Shown piece by piece: positions 19,082 to 29,814 of a stretch of DNA of 64,000 nucleotides; within the stretch, counting starts at the first letter, position 1, and each line of letters opens with the position of its first letter. The position numbers were made by a program, and so were the translations under genes. The DNA is from Paraburkholderia megapolitana (GTDB taxonomy: Bacteria; Pseudomonadota; Gammaproteobacteria; Burkholderiales; Burkholderiaceae). Location of the stretch: assembly GCF_007556815.1 (NCBI RefSeq), contig NZ_CP041745.1, positions 3,263,001-3,327,000 on the forward strand, in the 5' to 3' direction. The notes below the pieces were generated by a model. That model made no database searches. It had not been told where the DNA came from and saw only the letters and a list, made by a program, of their open reading frames with translations.

Positions 19082-20074
19082 TTATAGCTGGCCGAACAGC
19101 CAACGCACGTAGCGATCGACACCTTCCTGCACCGTCAGGAACGGCGCATCGTAGCCGGCTGCGCGCAGCTTGGTCGGATCGGCTTGCGTGAAGCACTGAT
19201 ACTTGCCGCGCAGCGCATCGGGAAACGGTATGTATTCGATCAGTCCGCGCTGAACCTGCTCGGCGAGCGACAGCGCCGGTTCGTCTTTTAGCGCGCGCAG
19301 CGTGTTGACGACCGTCGTGGCGATGTCGTTGAACGGCTGCGCGCGTCCAGTACCGAGGTTGAAAATGCCCGACTTGTCCGGATGATCGAAGAAGAACAGG
19401 TTCACCTTCGTCACGTCTTCGACGGAGACAAAGTCGCGCGTCTGTTCGCCCGCGCCGTAACCGTTGTATTCGCCGAACAGCTTGACCTTGCCTTCGGCGC
19501 GGAACTGGTTGAAGTTGTGAAACGCCACCGACGCCATGCGGCCCTTGTGCGTTTCGCGCGGACCGTACACGTTGAAATAGCGGAAGCCGGCAATCTGGCT
19601 CTTCGCCTGCGGCAACACACGGCGAATCACCTGATCGAACAAAAACTTCGAATAACCGTATACGTTCAGCGGCGCTTCCGCAGTGCGATCTTCGACGAAG
19701 CGGTCCGAGCCACCATAAGTCGCCGCCGACGACGCATACAGAAACTGCGTGCCCTGCGCGAGACACGCATCGAGTACCGCACGGCTGTAACGGAAGTTGT
19801 TGTCCATCATGTAGCGGCCGTCGGTTTCCATCGTGTCCGAACAGGCGCCTTCATGGAACACCGCACGCACCTTGCCGAAGTCGCCGCGCGCAAACCGCTC
19901 GACGAATTCAGTCTTGTCGAGATAATCGTCGATCTCGCAATCGACGAGGTTCTTGAACTTGTCGGCGCGCGTCAGGTTGTCCACTGCGATGATGCGCTGC
20001 TCGCCGCGCTCGTTGAGCGCCTTGACGATATTGCTGCCGATAAAGCCGGCTGCGCCGGTGACGATGAGAGTCAT
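19082..20074 (-). CDS. rfaD: ADP-L-glycero-D-manno-heptose-6-epimerase (HldD/RfaD)
   Basis: Final enzyme of ADP-heptose synthesis, making ADP-L-glycero-D-manno-heptose for the LPS inner core. The 330-residue SDR-family protein has the NADP-binding GxxGxxG at residues 7-13 (GAAGFIG), [10 protein letters not shown], and the catalytic Tyr139-xxx-Lys143 in [11 protein letters not shown]. It follows rfaE1 by 88 bases on the same strand, so the kinase and epimerase of one pathway are adjacent. Confidence 0.98.
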   Translation of the reverse strand: MTLIVTGAAGFIGSNIVKALNERGEQRIIAVDNLTRADKFKNLVDCEIDDYLDKTEFVERFARGDFGKVRAVFHEGACSDTMETDGRYMMDNNFRYSRAVLDACLAQGTQFLYASSAATYGGSDRFVEDRTAEAPLNVYGYSKFLFDQVIRRVLPQAKSQIAGFRYFNVYGPRETHKGRMASVAFHNFNQFRAEGKVKLFGEYNGYGAGEQTRDFVSVEDVTKVNLFFFDHPDKSGIFNLGTGRAQPFNDIATTVVNTLRALKDEPALSLAEQVQRGLIEYIPFPDALRGKYQCFTQADPTKLRAAGYDAPFLTVQEGVDRYVRWLFGQL

Positions 20075-20162
20075 GATCGTCCTGCGTTGAGTAAGAGTAG
20101 CGGTTGCTACGCGGCGTCTTGCATCGTTCGCATGGCTGCGCGACGCAAAACGCGGCGCGGGG

Positions 20163-21143
20163 TCAATGGAACAGTTCGTCGTAGTCGACGGTGGCGGTAC
20201 CGAGCTTGCCGACCACGATGCCCGCTGCGCGATTGGCCAGCGAGACCGCTTCGACCAGCGACAAACCCGCGCCGAGCATGGCGGCGAGCGTGGCGATCAC
20301 GGTGTCGCCGGCACCCGACACATCATACACTTCGCGTGCTACCGCCGAAGCGTGCAGGATGCCTTCGGCGGCGAACAGCGTCATGCCCTCTTCGGAGCGT
20401 GTGAGCAGCAGCGCATCGAGTTCGAGATCCGCGCGCAGTTTCGCGACTCGCGCATGCAAGTCCTCTTCCGATTTCCACTGTCCGATCACTTCGCGCAGCT
20501 CCGCGCGGTTCGGCGTGATCACCGTCGCGCCGCGATAACGTTCCCAGTCGTCGCCCTTCGGATCGACCAGCACCGGTCGGCCCGCCGCACGCGCATTCGC
20601 GATCATTCGCGTGACATGCGTGAGGCCACCTTTCGCGTAATCGGACATCAGGATCACGTCGTGCTGCGGCAGCAGTGCGTCGAAGCGCGCGAGACCGGAC
20701 AGCAGCACTTCGTGTGCCGGCGTATTTTCGAAATCGACGCGCAGCAACTGCTGCTGGCGCGACAGCACGCGTAACTTGATGGTGGTGAGCAGTGCCGGGT
20801 CGCGTTCGAGATGCGGCGTGACGCCGCTGTCGCCGAGCAACTGCACGATGCGCTCGCCCGGTTCGTCGTGACCGACCACGCACAGCAATCCGGCCTGCGC
20901 ACCGAGCGCCGCCGCATTGCGCGCGACGTTCGCCGCGCCGCCCAGGCGGTCTTCCTGCTTCTGCACATGCACGACCGGCACCGGCGCTTCCGGCGAGATC
21001 CGGTTGACGTCGCCGAACCAGTAACGGTCGAGCATGACGTCGCCCACGACGAGCACGCGCGCACGCGCGATCTGCTCGCGCGGTACGACGCGGGGTTCGG
21101 GCACCGGCGTCGACGCTTCAGGGACGGTGGGAGGGTTGTACAT
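20163..21143 (-). CDS. rfaE1: D-glycero-beta-D-manno-heptose-7-phosphate kinase (kinase-only RfaE/HldA)
   Basis: A PfkB-family kinase of 326 residues that phosphorylates heptose 7-phosphate at C1. Visible motifs are [27 protein letters not shown] near the start, [15 protein letters not shown], and [14 protein letters not shown] with the catalytic aspartate region. The nucleotidyltransferase domain of bifunctional HldE is absent, so a separate HldC/RfaE2 is needed. The ATG at 21143 overlaps the end of ugd by 26 bases. An in-frame TTG 12 bases upstream is a less likely start. Confidence 0.95.
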   Translation of the reverse strand: MYNPPTVPEASTPVPEPRVVPREQIARARVLVVGDVMLDRYWFGDVNRISPEAPVPVVHVQKQEDRLGGAANVARNAAALGAQAGLLCVVGHDEPGERIVQLLGDSGVTPHLERDPALLTTIKLRVLSRQQQLLRVDFENTPAHEVLLSGLARFDALLPQHDVILMSDYAKGGLTHVTRMIANARAAGRPVLVDPKGDDWERYRGATVITPNRAELREVIGQWKSEEDLHARVAKLRADLELDALLLTRSEEGMTLFAAEGILHASAVAREVYDVSGAGDTVIATLAAMLGAGLSLVEAVSLANRAAGIVVGKLGTATVDYDELFH

Positions 21144-22512
21144 AGGGGCGTCCAATCGAGTGATAGTCGATGCCCAGCTCGGTCATCGCTTCCGGTTCGT
21201 ACAGGTTGCGGCCATCGAAAATAAGCGGCGACTTCAGCACCGACTTCAGGTACGCGAAGTCCGGGCTCTTGAACTCTTTCCATTCGGTGACGATGACGAG
21301 TGCGTCGGCGCCGGTCAAGGTTTCGTCCTGGGTGTTCACGAAGTGCAGGCGCGCGCGTTGTTCTGGCTCGCCATCGAGATCCATTGCAAAGACGCGACGT
21401 GCTTCGTCGAGCGCGACCGGATCGTAAGCACGTACGGTCGCACCGCGCGTGAGCAGTTCCGCGATCAACCGTCGACTCGGCGCTTCGCGCATGTCGTCGG
21501 TGTTCGGCTTGAACGCGAGCCCCCAGACTGCGAACGTGCGGCCCGTCAGATCGTCGCCGAGCGCGCCGGTAATCTTGCGCACGAGGATTTCCTTCTGCGC
21601 CTGATTCACGTCCTCGACGGCTTCGAGAATGCGCAGGTTGTGACCGCTCTCGCTCGCGGTGCGGATCAGCGCCTGCACGTCCTTCGGGAAGCACGAGCCG
21701 CCGTAGCCGACGCCCGCATACAGGAAGTGGTAACCGATGCGCGGGTCGGAGCCGATGCCGCGACGCACGGCTTCGATATCGGCGCCGACGCGATCCGCGA
21801 GATTCGCCATCTCGTTCATGAACGAGATGCGTGTGGCAAGCATCGCGTTGGCCGCGTACTTCGTGAATTCGGCGGAACGCACGTCCATGTACAACGTGCG
21901 CTCGTGATTGCGGTTGAACGGCGCATACAGGCGCTTCATCTTTTCGCGCGCGATCTGGCCGGCCGCATCGTCGTCGATGCCGAGCACGATGCGATCGGGC
22001 CGCATGAAGTCGTCGACGGCGGCGCCTTCCTTCAGGAACTCGGGATTCGATACCACCGAGAAACGATGCTGCGGGCTATCCGCGAGACCGCGCTTTGCCA
22101 GTTCTTCTGCGACGACGGCACGCACGCGTTCGGCGGTACCGACCGGCACCGTCGACTTGTCGACGATCACCTTGTAGCTGTTCATGTAGCGGCCGATGTT
22201 GCGCGCCGCTTCGAGTACGTATTGCAGGTCTGCAGAACCGTCTTCATCGGGCGGTGTACCGACCGCGATGAACTGCACGTCGCCGTGTTCGACGCTCGCC
22301 TGGATATCGGTGGCGAACTCGATGCGTCCGGCCGCCCGCGTGCGCGCGATGATTTCCTTCAGGCCAGGCTCGTGAATCGGCACGCCGCCGCCGTTCAGGA
22401 TGCCGATCTTGCGCGGATCGACGTCGACGCAGAAGACGTCGTTGCCGATTTCGGCCAGGCACGCGCCTGTGACGAGCCCGACATAGCCCGTACCGATGAT
22501 GGTGATTTTCAT
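21118..22512 (-). CDS. ugd: UDP-glucose 6-dehydrogenase
   Basis: Oxidises UDP-glucose twice to UDP-glucuronate, a precursor of capsule, exopolysaccharide and Ara4N lipid A decoration. The 464-residue protein has the NAD-binding GTGYVG (7-12), DKSTVPVGT, the catalytic cysteine in [13 protein letters not shown], and the C-terminal domain with [17 protein letters not shown]. It lies between lapB and rfaE1 in an LPS-related unit and overlaps rfaE1, which suggests coupled translation. Confidence 0.97.
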   Translation of the reverse strand: MKITIIGTGYVGLVTGACLAEIGNDVFCVDVDPRKIGILNGGGVPIHEPGLKEIIARTRAAGRIEFATDIQASVEHGDVQFIAVGTPPDEDGSADLQYVLEAARNIGRYMNSYKVIVDKSTVPVGTAERVRAVVAEELAKRGLADSPQHRFSVVSNPEFLKEGAAVDDFMRPDRIVLGIDDDAAGQIAREKMKRLYAPFNRNHERTLYMDVRSAEFTKYAANAMLATRISFMNEMANLADRVGADIEAVRRGIGSDPRIGYHFLYAGVGYGGSCFPKDVQALIRTASESGHNLRILEAVEDVNQAQKEILVRKITGALGDDLTGRTFAVWGLAFKPNTDDMREAPSRRLIAELLTRGATVRAYDPVALDEARRVFAMDLDGEPEQRARLHFVNTQDETLTGADALVIVTEWKEFKSPDFAYLKSVLKSPLIFDGRNLYEPEAMTELGIDYHSIGRPYVQPSHRP

Positions 22513-22617
22513 ACGCGTTCCGGTAGGTGGTTCCGGTGTGGGTTTCCGGTGAATGATTCAGCCGTTTCGCTACTGCACGGGCGCGGCGATCCTCGCACGC
22601 ACCCGGCGTTGTCGTGA

Positions 22618-23793
22618 TCAGCTCGCCGCTGCCATCGGTTCGATACGACGCGGCGCATAGGTTTCCCAACCGCTACAGCCCGGGCATTGCCAATAAAAAA
22701 GCCGTGCCCGAAAACCGCAATTCTGGCACGTGTAGCGCGGCAGATTCTTGGTCCGCTGTTTGATCAACGTGCGCATCAGATCCAGTTCGCTGCGCCGCGG
22801 TTCTTCCGCGGTTGCCTGCTGCGCTTCGAGCAGGCGCGTCATGCCCGCGAGCGTCGGCGATTTCTGCATCTGCGTGCGGGCCAGCGCATGCGCCGCGTCG
22901 GGTCCGCGCAGTGCCGCGACGTGCTGATACGCGACATCCAGCAGATCGTTGGTCGGATAGCGATCCACCCATGTCGTGAGCAGATTGGCACCCTCTTCCT
23001 GCTGGCCGAGCGCCGCATACGCCTTCATCAGCTTTTCGGCCACGAGCGGCAGGTAGGCCGGATTCTGCTCCTCGACCTTGCGCCACTGAGCGATCGCAGT
23101 TTTCTGCTCGCCCGCTGCTGCGGCTACGTCACCGGAGAGTATCGTTGCGCGGACGTTCTGCGGGTTGGCTTTCAGTGCGAGGGTAATCTGCCGGCGTGCC
23201 TCGTCGGGCTTCTGCTGTTGCAGCGCTTCCTGCGCGAGTTCGCAGTGGAACTGCGCCACTTCTTTCTCGAGCGACGCCGCGCCCATCGTTTCGAGCCGGC
23301 GTGCGGTGTCGATCGATTTGTTCCAGTCTTTTTCGATCTCGTAGATCGTCATCAGCGAACGCTGCGCGCCCAGCGCATGGTCGCCCGTTTGCAGCGAACG
23401 GAAAGTTTCCTCGGCGCGATCGAGCAGACCGGCCTTCAGAAAATCCTGGCCGAGTTCGAAGAGCGCGTGGTCGCGCTCCTTGACCGGCAGGTCGGCGCGG
23501 CTCAGCAGGTTTTGATGCACGCGGATCGCGCGGTCGGTTTCACCGCGCCGGCGAAACAGATTGCCGAGCGCGAAGTGCAGTTCGATGGTTTCGGGATCGA
23601 GCTTCACGACTTCGATGAACGCATCGATCGCCTGATCGGGTTGTTCGTTCAGCAGAAAATTCAAGCCGCGGAAATAGGACCGCGGCAGATTGGCGCTCTC
23701 GGACAACAGCGTCTTCAGGTCGTAACGCGCGGCCATCCAGCCGAGCGCGAAGGCGACCGGTATAACGAGTAGCCACCAGTAGTCTAGATCCAT
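22618..23793 (-). CDS. lapB: Lipopolysaccharide assembly protein LapB (YciM)
   Basis: LapB is an inner-membrane-anchored TPR protein that, in Escherichia coli, adapts LpxC for degradation by FtsH and so balances LPS synthesis. From the ATG at 23793 it has 391 residues: one N-terminal transmembrane helix (WWLLVIPVAFALGWMAA), about nine TPR-like repeats, and a C-terminal rubredoxin-like zinc site with Cys356, Cys359, Cys370 and Cys373. It follows lapA with a short gap. The Burkholderiaceae arrangement rpsA-ihfB-lapA-lapB is conserved. Confidence 0.96.
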   Translation of the reverse strand: MDLDYWWLLVIPVAFALGWMAARYDLKTLLSESANLPRSYFRGLNFLLNEQPDQAIDAFIEVVKLDPETIELHFALGNLFRRRGETDRAIRVHQNLLSRADLPVKERDHALFELGQDFLKAGLLDRAEETFRSLQTGDHALGAQRSLMTIYEIEKDWNKSIDTARRLETMGAASLEKEVAQFHCELAQEALQQQKPDEARRQITLALKANPQNVRATILSGDVAAAAGEQKTAIAQWRKVEEQNPAYLPLVAEKLMKAYAALGQQEEGANLLTTWVDRYPTNDLLDVAYQHVAALRGPDAAHALARTQMQKSPTLAGMTRLLEAQQATAEEPRRSELDLMRTLIKQRTKNLPRYTCQNCGFRARLFYWQCPGCSGWETYAPRRIEPMAAAS

Positions 23794-23854
23794 GCGAATG
23801 GTAGTGAAGGCGAAAACAAAAGCCGCGCACACGGGGCGCGCGGCATGAGGAAAC

Positions 23855-24148
23855 TCACATCAACGGCGGCAGCGGCGGTTGTTCGACGACCACCGGTGTT
23901 TCGCGCGCGACGCGCAGATCGCGCTTCAGGCGGCCGTTCTCGAGCCGTAACCGGAACAGCGCCGGCAACGACGATACGAGGCCAGCCAGCAGGCCCACGA
24001 CGAAGAACGCGAGGCCGATCAGGATCAACGGCGCCTGCCATTGGTAGCCAGCCAGGAAATTCAACGTGACGGTTTGCGTATTGGATAGTGCGAGCACCAG
24101 CAGCAGCACGAACACCAGTACGCGGATCAACCAGACGATAAATTTCAT
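23855..24148 (-). CDS. lapA: Lipopolysaccharide assembly protein LapA domain protein (DUF1049)
   Basis: A 97-residue inner-membrane protein with two transmembrane helices (about residues 5-22 and 42-64) separated by SNTQTVTLNFLAGYQWQAPL, then a basic, partly coiled cytoplasmic tail. The segment ALSNTQTVTLNF is typical of LapA. It precedes lapB with 61 bases between, and the two are partners in LPS assembly in enterobacteria. Confidence 0.93.
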   Translation of the reverse strand: MKFIVWLIRVLVFVLLLVLALSNTQTVTLNFLAGYQWQAPLILIGLAFFVVGLLAGLVSSLPALFRLRLENGRLKRDLRVARETPVVVEQPPLPPLM

Positions 24149-24331
24149 GAGTAGATCTCTTGACGGCGATTGCGGGATGACGCCGGCCTGATGACGCATC
24201 GCGCCACGGTGCTGCCCGCGCCGAAGTGACCCGTATTGTAATTGAAGCCTCTCGCCGCTGGACAGAACCCGCCTGGACGGTCCGCGCTTGCATCGATCGG
24301 CCATGGTTCGGTGTCGCGCGCCGTACAGGCG

Positions 24332-24359
24332 AAAAAAAAGCGCCCGCAGGCGCTTTTTT
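24332..24359 (-). terminator. Rho-independent terminator after ihfB
   Basis: AAAAAGCGCC, loop CGCA and GGCGCTTTTTT form a hairpin with T runs on both strands. It lies 75 bases after the ihfB stop and separates the rpsA-ihfB unit from lapAB. Confidence 0.85.
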
Positions 24360-24434
24360 CTGGTCTTTTTGCCGTCTGGCATCTGTGGCATCCGCCCCTG
24401 GCGGCCGCTACAGTTTCATTGCAGGCAACGAAAC

Positions 24435-24758
24435 TCACAGATCGTCGTCCGGCCCTTCATCTTTCAGCGGTTCGCCCGCACGTCGGTCGACGCGCTCGCG
24501 CAACTCCTTGCCAGGCTTGAAATGCGGTACGAACTTCTCAGGTACCAGCACTTTTTCGCCCGATTTCGGATTGCGTCCGACACGGGAAGGACGGCGGTTA
24601 AGGCCGAAGCTGCCGAAGCCACGAATTTCGATGCGATGGCCTTTGGCAAGCGCCTCGGACATTGCATCAAGCATCGTCTTCACCGCGAAATCCGCGTCCT
24701 TGAGAACAAGTTGCGGGAATCGCGTAGCCAGCTGGGCGACCAATTCCGATTTGGTCAT
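24435..24758 (-). CDS. ihfB: Integration host factor subunit beta
   Basis: IHF is a heterodimeric DNA-bending protein. The 107-residue protein has the HU/IHF fold with N-terminus [15 protein letters not shown] and the DNA-intercalating arm with RNPKSGEKV at residues 62-70. The last ten residues are acidic (DEGPDDDL), a feature of Burkholderiaceae IhfB. It follows rpsA as in most proteobacteria. The 133-base gap to rpsA holds strong secondary structure. Confidence 0.97.
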   Translation of the reverse strand: MTKSELVAQLATRFPQLVLKDADFAVKTMLDAMSEALAKGHRIEIRGFGSFGLNRRPSRVGRNPKSGEKVLVPEKFVPHFKPGKELRERVDRRAGEPLKDEGPDDDL

Positions 24759-24790
24759 ACTGCAGCAGACCCCTAAAGAAAACGCCTGAC

Positions 24791-24881
24791 CGCCCCCAGG
24801 TTTTGTACACCGCAGGAAGTCCCCGTGGGGGACAGCCCCTCTTCAGGGGGCCTGGCGCGCGAGGCGCCAGGGTTGGGGGCG
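24791..24881 (-). promoter_or_regulatory. Multi-branched hairpin region between rpsA and ihfB
   Basis: An outer stem of CGCCCCCA (24791-24798) with TGGGGGCG (24874-24881) encloses three hairpins: GTCCCC/GGGGAC (24819-24833), CCCCT/AGGGG with loop CTTC (24836-24849), and a perfect CCTGGCGC/GCGCCAGG (24851-24871). None has a T run, so it is not a simple terminator. It could process or stabilise the rpsA-ihfB mRNA, carry a regulatory function, or be a copy of a dispersed palindromic repeat. Confidence 0.55.
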
Positions 24882-24891
24882 TTCTTCAGGC

Positions 24892-26607
24892 TTACTGGTT
24901 CTGGCCGTCGAGCTTGGCCTTCAGCAGCGCGCCGAGGTTCGTCGTGCCGGTTGCTGCCGCGTTGGAATCCGACGAAGCCAGGCCGCGGATCGCTTCCTGT
25001 TGCTCAGCCGAATCTTTAGCCTTGACCGACAGGTTGATGCCACGCGACTTGCGATCGATGTTGATGATCATCGCGTTGACCTTGTCGCCTTCCTTCAGCA
25101 CGTTGCGCGCATCTTCCACGCGGTCTTGAGCGATTTCCGAAGCGCGCAGGTAGCCTTCGACTTCCGTCGACAGCGTGACCACTGCACCCTTCGCATCTAC
25201 CGTCTTGACCACGCCGTCGACGATCGAACCCTTGTCGTTCATTGCAACGAAGTTGCTGAACGGGTCGCCTTCGAGCTGCTTGATGCCCAGCGAAATGCGT
25301 TCTTTCTCGACGTCGATGCCGAGCACGATCGCTTCCACTTCGTCGCCCTTCTTGTACTTGCGCACGGCTTCTTCGCCGGTTTCGCTCCAGGACAGGTCGG
25401 AGAGGTGGACCAGACCGTCGATGCCGCCAGGCAGGCCGATGAACACGCCGAAGTCGGTGATCGACTTGATCGCGCCCTGCAGCTTGTCGCCCTTCTTGAA
25501 GTTACGGCTGAAGTCGTCCCACGGGTTCGGCTTGCATTGCTTCATGCCGAGGCTGATACGGCGGCGGTCTTCGTCGATTTCGAGAACCATGACTTCGACT
25601 TCGTCGCCGAGCTGCACAACCTTCGACGGTGCAACGTTCTTGTTCGTCCAGTCCATTTCCGACACGTGAACCAGGCCTTCGATGCCCGATTCCACTTCGA
25701 CGAATGCGCCGTAGTCGGTGATGTTGGTGACCTTGCCGAACAGGCGCGTGCCCGACGGGTAACGGCGGGAAATGCCTTCCCACGGATCGTCGCCGAGTTG
25801 CTTGATACCCAGCGAAACGCGGTTCTTCTCTTGATCGAACTTGAGGATCTTCGCGGTGACTTCCTGGCCAACCGACAGCACTTCGCTCGGGTGACGCACA
25901 CGACGCCATGCGATGTCGGTGATGTGCAGCAGACCGTCGATACCGCCGAGGTCCACGAACGCGCCGTAGTCGGTGATGTTCTTGACCACGCCTTCCACGA
26001 TCGCGCCTTCCTTCAGCGTTTCGAGCAGCTTCGCGCGCTCTTCGCCTTGCGTAGCTTCGATCACGGCACGGCGCGACAGCACGACGTTGTTACGCTTGCG
26101 GTCGAGCTTGATGACGCGGAATTCGAGGGTCTTGCCTTCGTACGGGGTCGTGTCCTTGACCGGACGCGTGTCGACGAGCGAACCCGGCAGGAATGCGCGG
26201 ATGCCGTTGACCATCACGGTCATGCCGCCCTTGACCTTGCCCGTGATCGTGCCGGTCACGAGTTCGTTGTTGTCGAGGGCTTTTTCCAGCGACAGCCACG
26301 AAGCGAGACGCTTCGCCTTGTCGCGCGACAGGATCGTGTCGCCGTAGCCGTTTTCGAGCGCGTCGATCGCGACGGAAACGAAGTCGCCCGCCTGCACTTC
26401 CACTTCACCCGCGTCGTTCAGGAATTCTTCCAGCGGGATGTAGGCTTCGGACTTGAGACCAGCATTGACGACCACGAAGTTGTGGTCGACGCGCACGACT
26501 TCGGCGGAGATCACTTCGCCAGCGCGCATGTCCTGCTTGGTCAGCGACTCTTCGAACAGAGCCGCAAAAGATTCGGTATTCGGGGTGGAGGTTTGCAGGT
26601 CGGACAT
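24892..26607 (-). CDS. rpsA: 30S ribosomal protein S1
   Basis: S1 brings mRNA to the 30S subunit. The 571-residue protein from the ATG at 26607 contains six S1 repeats, seen as recurring [33 protein letters not shown] and [16 protein letters not shown] segments. The N-terminus [21 protein letters not shown] is typical of betaproteobacterial S1. A 29-codon extension upstream in the same frame is rejected because it lacks family similarity and crosses the leader. It follows cmk. Confidence 0.98.
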   Translation of the reverse strand: MSDLQTSTPNTESFAALFEESLTKQDMRAGEVISAEVVRVDHNFVVVNAGLKSEAYIPLEEFLNDAGEVEVQAGDFVSVAIDALENGYGDTILSRDKAKRLASWLSLEKALDNNELVTGTITGKVKGGMTVMVNGIRAFLPGSLVDTRPVKDTTPYEGKTLEFRVIKLDRKRNNVVLSRRAVIEATQGEERAKLLETLKEGAIVEGVVKNITDYGAFVDLGGIDGLLHITDIAWRRVRHPSEVLSVGQEVTAKILKFDQEKNRVSLGIKQLGDDPWEGISRRYPSGTRLFGKVTNITDYGAFVEVESGIEGLVHVSEMDWTNKNVAPSKVVQLGDEVEVMVLEIDEDRRRISLGMKQCKPNPWDDFSRNFKKGDKLQGAIKSITDFGVFIGLPGGIDGLVHLSDLSWSETGEEAVRKYKKGDEVEAIVLGIDVEKERISLGIKQLEGDPFSNFVAMNDKGSIVDGVVKTVDAKGAVVTLSTEVEGYLRASEIAQDRVEDARNVLKEGDKVNAMIINIDRKSRGINLSVKAKDSAEQQEAIRGLASSDSNAAATGTTNLGALLKAKLDGQNQ

Positions 26608-26772
26608 AAAAATCGGAATTTGCCTGGTTTTCGCGCGGCCTGGATGGCCGTACAGCGGCAAGACTTCAGTCGCTGTGATTAAAGCGAATCCCACGCGGGG
26701 TTAAAGGGTTGAATTCACGCTTCGCGACGCTCGCGAAGCACCTACCTTGCCGCTCGCACGCTCTTGCGCGCG

Positions 26773-27459
26773 TCATGCATGCGGCGTTAGCGCCTGATAC
26801 CACTGCACCACCTGGCCGACCGCCTGGTCGACTGACAGAGCTGAAGTATCGAGCAGCTTTGCATCTGCTGCGGGCTTGAGCGGCGCGGCCGTGCGCTGAC
26901 TATCGCGCGCGTCGCGTTCACGCAAATCCCGGAGCAAGTCATCTATATTAGCAGAAAAACCTTTTTGGATCAATTGCTTATGCCGTCGCGCCGCACGAGC
27001 CTCGGCGCTTGCGGTCAAAAACACCTTTAGCGCCGCATCCTGGAAGATCACCGTCCCCATATCGCGGCCGTCGGCGACCAGCCCCGGTTCCTTGCGAAAA
27101 GCCCGCTGACGCGCCACCAGCGCGGCCCGCACCGGTGTGTGAACGGCAATCGCCGAGGCCCGTTTGCCGATTTCCTCGGCACGGATTTCGCTCGATACAT
27201 CCACGCCGTCGAGCTGCGCCAGCCCCTCGCGAAACGTGATGCGCAGGTCGCCAACCAGCCTGGCCAGTGCGTCGGCGTCGTCGGTGGCAACCTGATAGCG
27301 TGCGCTGGCCAGCGCGGTAAGCCGGTAGAGCGCACCGCTGTCGAGCAGGTGGAAACCCAGCTGGGCGGCAACCAGCGCGGCTACGGTGCCCTTACCGGAG
27401 GCAGTCGGGCCATCGATCGTAATGACGGGCGTCTGGTGAAAAGGACGGGTCGGTTTCAT
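26773..27459 (-). CDS. cmk: Cytidylate kinase
   Basis: Phosphorylates CMP and dCMP with ATP. The 228-residue protein has the P-loop GPTASGKGT at residues 17-25, [12 protein letters not shown], and [29 protein letters not shown] in the LID region. The ATG at 27459 gives the usual length. It lies between aroA and rpsA, the classic proteobacterial order. Confidence 0.97.
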   Translation of the reverse strand: MKPTRPFHQTPVITIDGPTASGKGTVAALVAAQLGFHLLDSGALYRLTALASARYQVATDDADALARLVGDLRITFREGLAQLDGVDVSSEIRAEEIGKRASAIAVHTPVRAALVARQRAFRKEPGLVADGRDMGTVIFQDAALKVFLTASAEARAARRHKQLIQKGFSANIDDLLRDLRERDARDSQRTAAPLKPAADAKLLDTSALSVDQAVGQVVQWYQALTPHA

Positions 27460-27502
27460 CGGAAAAGTCGCTCGTCGGGGTAAACCGGAGTGGGAATCGG
27501 TG

Positions 27503-28807
27503 TCAGGGCTTCGCGAGCGCGGCAAAGCGCTCGAAATAGTCGGGGAAGGTTTTGCCAACGCACTTCGGGTCGTTGATACGCACCGGCACGCCGCCGAGGC
27601 TCACCAGCGAGAAGCACATCGCCATGCGGTGATCGTCGTAGGTATCGATGGCGGCGTTGGGCGTGAGGCGCGCGGGCGGTGTGACGACCAGATAGTCGGC
27701 GCCCTCCTCGATCGTCGCGCCGACCTTGCGCAATTCAGTCGCCATCGCGGCAATCCGGTCGGTTTCCTTGACGCGCCAGCTGCCGATATTGCGCAGCGTC
27801 GAGGTGCCGTCGGCGAACAGCGCAGCCACCGCAATCGTCATAGCGGCATCCGGGATCAGGTTGAAGTCCATGTCGATTGGCGCGAGCTTGCCGTGATCGT
27901 GGCCGATACCGCGCACCTCGATCCAGTCCTCACCCATCGATACATTGGCGCCCATCTGGTTGAGTGCGTCGGCAAAGCCGACGTCGCCCTGGATACTCGC
28001 GCGCCCAACGCCTTCCACCCGCAACGGTCCGCCGCCCAGCGCACCTGCCGCCAGAAAGTACGAGGCCGACGACGCATCGCCTTCGACCATGATGCGTCCC
28101 GGCGCCCGATAGCGCCGGCCGGCCGGCACCGTGAAGCGCTGCCAGCCGTCGCGCTCGACGTGAATGCCAAAGCGCGCCATCAGCTTGATCGTAATGTCGA
28201 TATAGGGCTTCGAGATCAGCTCGCCCTCTACTTCGACGACCGTCACGCCGCTCGCGGAGCGCACGAGCGGCAGGGTCATCAGCAGTGCGGTCAGGAACTG
28301 GCTCGATACATCGCCGCGCACACGGATCGGCGCGTCGACGGCAATCTGCGCCGCGTGAATGCGCAGCGGCGGATACCCTTCGTTCGCTTCGTAATCGATC
28401 TTCGCGCCGATCTGCCGCAGCCCGTCGACCAGATCGCCGATCGGCCGCTCGTGCATACGCGGCACGCCGTGCACGCGATACTCACCGCCGTTCACCGCGA
28501 GCGCCGCTGTGAGCGGACGCACCGCCGTACCCGCGTTACCGAGGAACAGATCGGCGCTCTGCGCCGTAAACGCGCCGCGTGTACCGGTGACCGTGCAGGT
28601 ATCGCCGTTGCGAATCAACTTCACGCCGAGTTGTTCGAGCGCCGCGAGCATCACGCGGGTGTCGTCGGAATCGAGCAGGTTGGTAATCGTCGTCTCGCCT
28701 TCGGCGAGCGCGGCGAGCAGCAGCACGCGATTCGAAATGCTCTTCGAACCAGGCAGGCGCACCGTGCCCGACGCACGGGAGTAGGGTCCGAGATCGAGGT
28801 AGTCCAT
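27503..28807 (-). CDS. aroA: 3-phosphoshikimate 1-carboxyvinyltransferase (EPSP synthase)
   Basis: AroA joins phosphoenolpyruvate to shikimate 3-phosphate in chorismate synthesis. The 434-residue protein from the ATG at 28807 has [18 protein letters not shown] near the start, [16 protein letters not shown], and [16 protein letters not shown] near the end. Residues around NAGTAVRP match class I enzymes. The in-frame stretch further upstream is part of tyrA in another frame and is not coding. It follows tyrA by 11 bases. Confidence 0.98.
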   Translation of the reverse strand: MDYLDLGPYSRASGTVRLPGSKSISNRVLLLAALAEGETTITNLLDSDDTRVMLAALEQLGVKLIRNGDTCTVTGTRGAFTAQSADLFLGNAGTAVRPLTAALAVNGGEYRVHGVPRMHERPIGDLVDGLRQIGAKIDYEANEGYPPLRIHAAQIAVDAPIRVRGDVSSQFLTALLMTLPLVRSASGVTVVEVEGELISKPYIDITIKLMARFGIHVERDGWQRFTVPAGRRYRAPGRIMVEGDASSASYFLAAGALGGGPLRVEGVGRASIQGDVGFADALNQMGANVSMGEDWIEVRGIGHDHGKLAPIDMDFNLIPDAAMTIAVAALFADGTSTLRNIGSWRVKETDRIAAMATELRKVGATIEEGADYLVVTPPARLTPNAAIDTYDDHRMAMCFSLVSLGGVPVRINDPKCVGKTFPDYFERFAALAKP

Positions 28808-28818
28808 GGTATGTCCTG

Positions 28819-29748
28819 TTATTTCGACGCGTCGTCGGTGCCGGTCTTGCTGCCACCGGCCTGCCAGCCGCTGCGCGCCTCGCGCGAGCGGGCGAACACG
28901 GCTTCGAGCGCCGCGCCGTCGCCCGCCTCGATCGCGGCACGTAGCCGTGCCAGCACAGCCGTGTAGTCGTCGAGCTCGTCGAGCAGCGCCGCGCGGTTGG
29001 CGACGCAGATGTCGCGCCACATCTCCGGGCTCGACGCGGCAATCCGCGTGAAATCGCGAAAGCCACCAGCCGCAAAGGAAAATTTCAGCGCTGCATCCGG
29101 TGAGCCGAGAATCTGCTCGACCAGCGCAAACGACAGCACGTGCGGCAGATGGCTCACCGACGCGAGCACACGATCGTGCTGCTCCGGCGACATCTCGTGT
29201 ACCGCTGCGCCGCTGGCGCGCCACATCGCAGCCACTCGCTCGACGTCGCGCGGCGCATTCTCCGGCAGCGCGCACAGCACGACATTGCGATCGACATATA
29301 GATCGGCGAGCGCCGCATCGACGCCGCTCGACTCGCGACCGGCAATCGGGTGCCCGGGCACGAACTGCGCGACCCGCGAACCGAGTGCCGCGCGCGCCGC
29401 CGCGACGACGTCGGACTTCGTGCTGCCGGCATCGGTGACGATGGTTGCAGCGTCGAGAAGCGGTGCTATGCGTTCGAGCAGCGGTTGCGTCTGCGCAACC
29501 GGCGCAGCAAGCAACACGATATCCGCGCCCGCCAGCGCTGCGCGCAATGCGACCGGATCGTCGAACGTGGCGGCTGCGTCGATCACGCCGAGTTCGAGCG
29601 CCCGCGCCGTCGACGCCGCCGAACGCCCCACCCCGACCACGGTACGCGCGCCGCTCACACCATCACGCTCGCGCAACGCGCGCGCAAGCGATCCGCCGAT
29701 CAGGCCGACACCGAAAATCACCAGCTTGTTGAAAGAGAATGCGGCCAC
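28819..29748 (-). CDS. tyrA: Prephenate dehydrogenase
   Basis: TyrA converts prephenate to 4-hydroxyphenylpyruvate with NAD(P), the tyrosine branch. The 309-residue protein starts with GTG at 29748 ([15 protein letters not shown]). GxGxxG is at residues 13-18. The catalytic-site segment [15 protein letters not shown] and [11 protein letters not shown] are present. No chorismate mutase domain is fused; that activity is in pheA nearby. A terminator-like hairpin lies between it and hisC. Confidence 0.97.
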   Translation of the reverse strand: MAAFSFNKLVIFGVGLIGGSLARALRERDGVSGARTVVGVGRSAASTARALELGVIDAAATFDDPVALRAALAGADIVLLAAPVAQTQPLLERIAPLLDAATIVTDAGSTKSDVVAAARAALGSRVAQFVPGHPIAGRESSGVDAALADLYVDRNVVLCALPENAPRDVERVAAMWRASGAAVHEMSPEQHDRVLASVSHLPHVLSFALVEQILGSPDAALKFSFAAGGFRDFTRIAASSPEMWRDICVANRAALLDELDDYTAVLARLRAAIEAGDGAALEAVFARSREARSGWQAGGSKTGTDDASK

Positions 29749-29756
29749 AGCGAACC

Positions 29757-29789
29757 GGGAAAAAGCGTCCCGGCCGTCATCGGGCCGGG
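29757..29789 (-). terminator. Possible attenuator/weak terminator between hisC and tyrA
   Basis: On the minus strand CCCGGCC, loop CGATGAC and GGCCGGG are followed by ACGCTTTTTCCC. The T run starts four bases after the stem, so it may act only partially, tuning tyrA-aroA expression relative to hisC. Confidence 0.4.
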
Positions 29790-29814
29790 CACAGGGATAG
29801 TCGGCGCAAACCGC

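Noticed and set aside
25000..26682. 560-codon open frame antisense to rpsA
   Set aside because: It is explained by the repeated S1 codons on the other strand; the residue composition is not protein-like.
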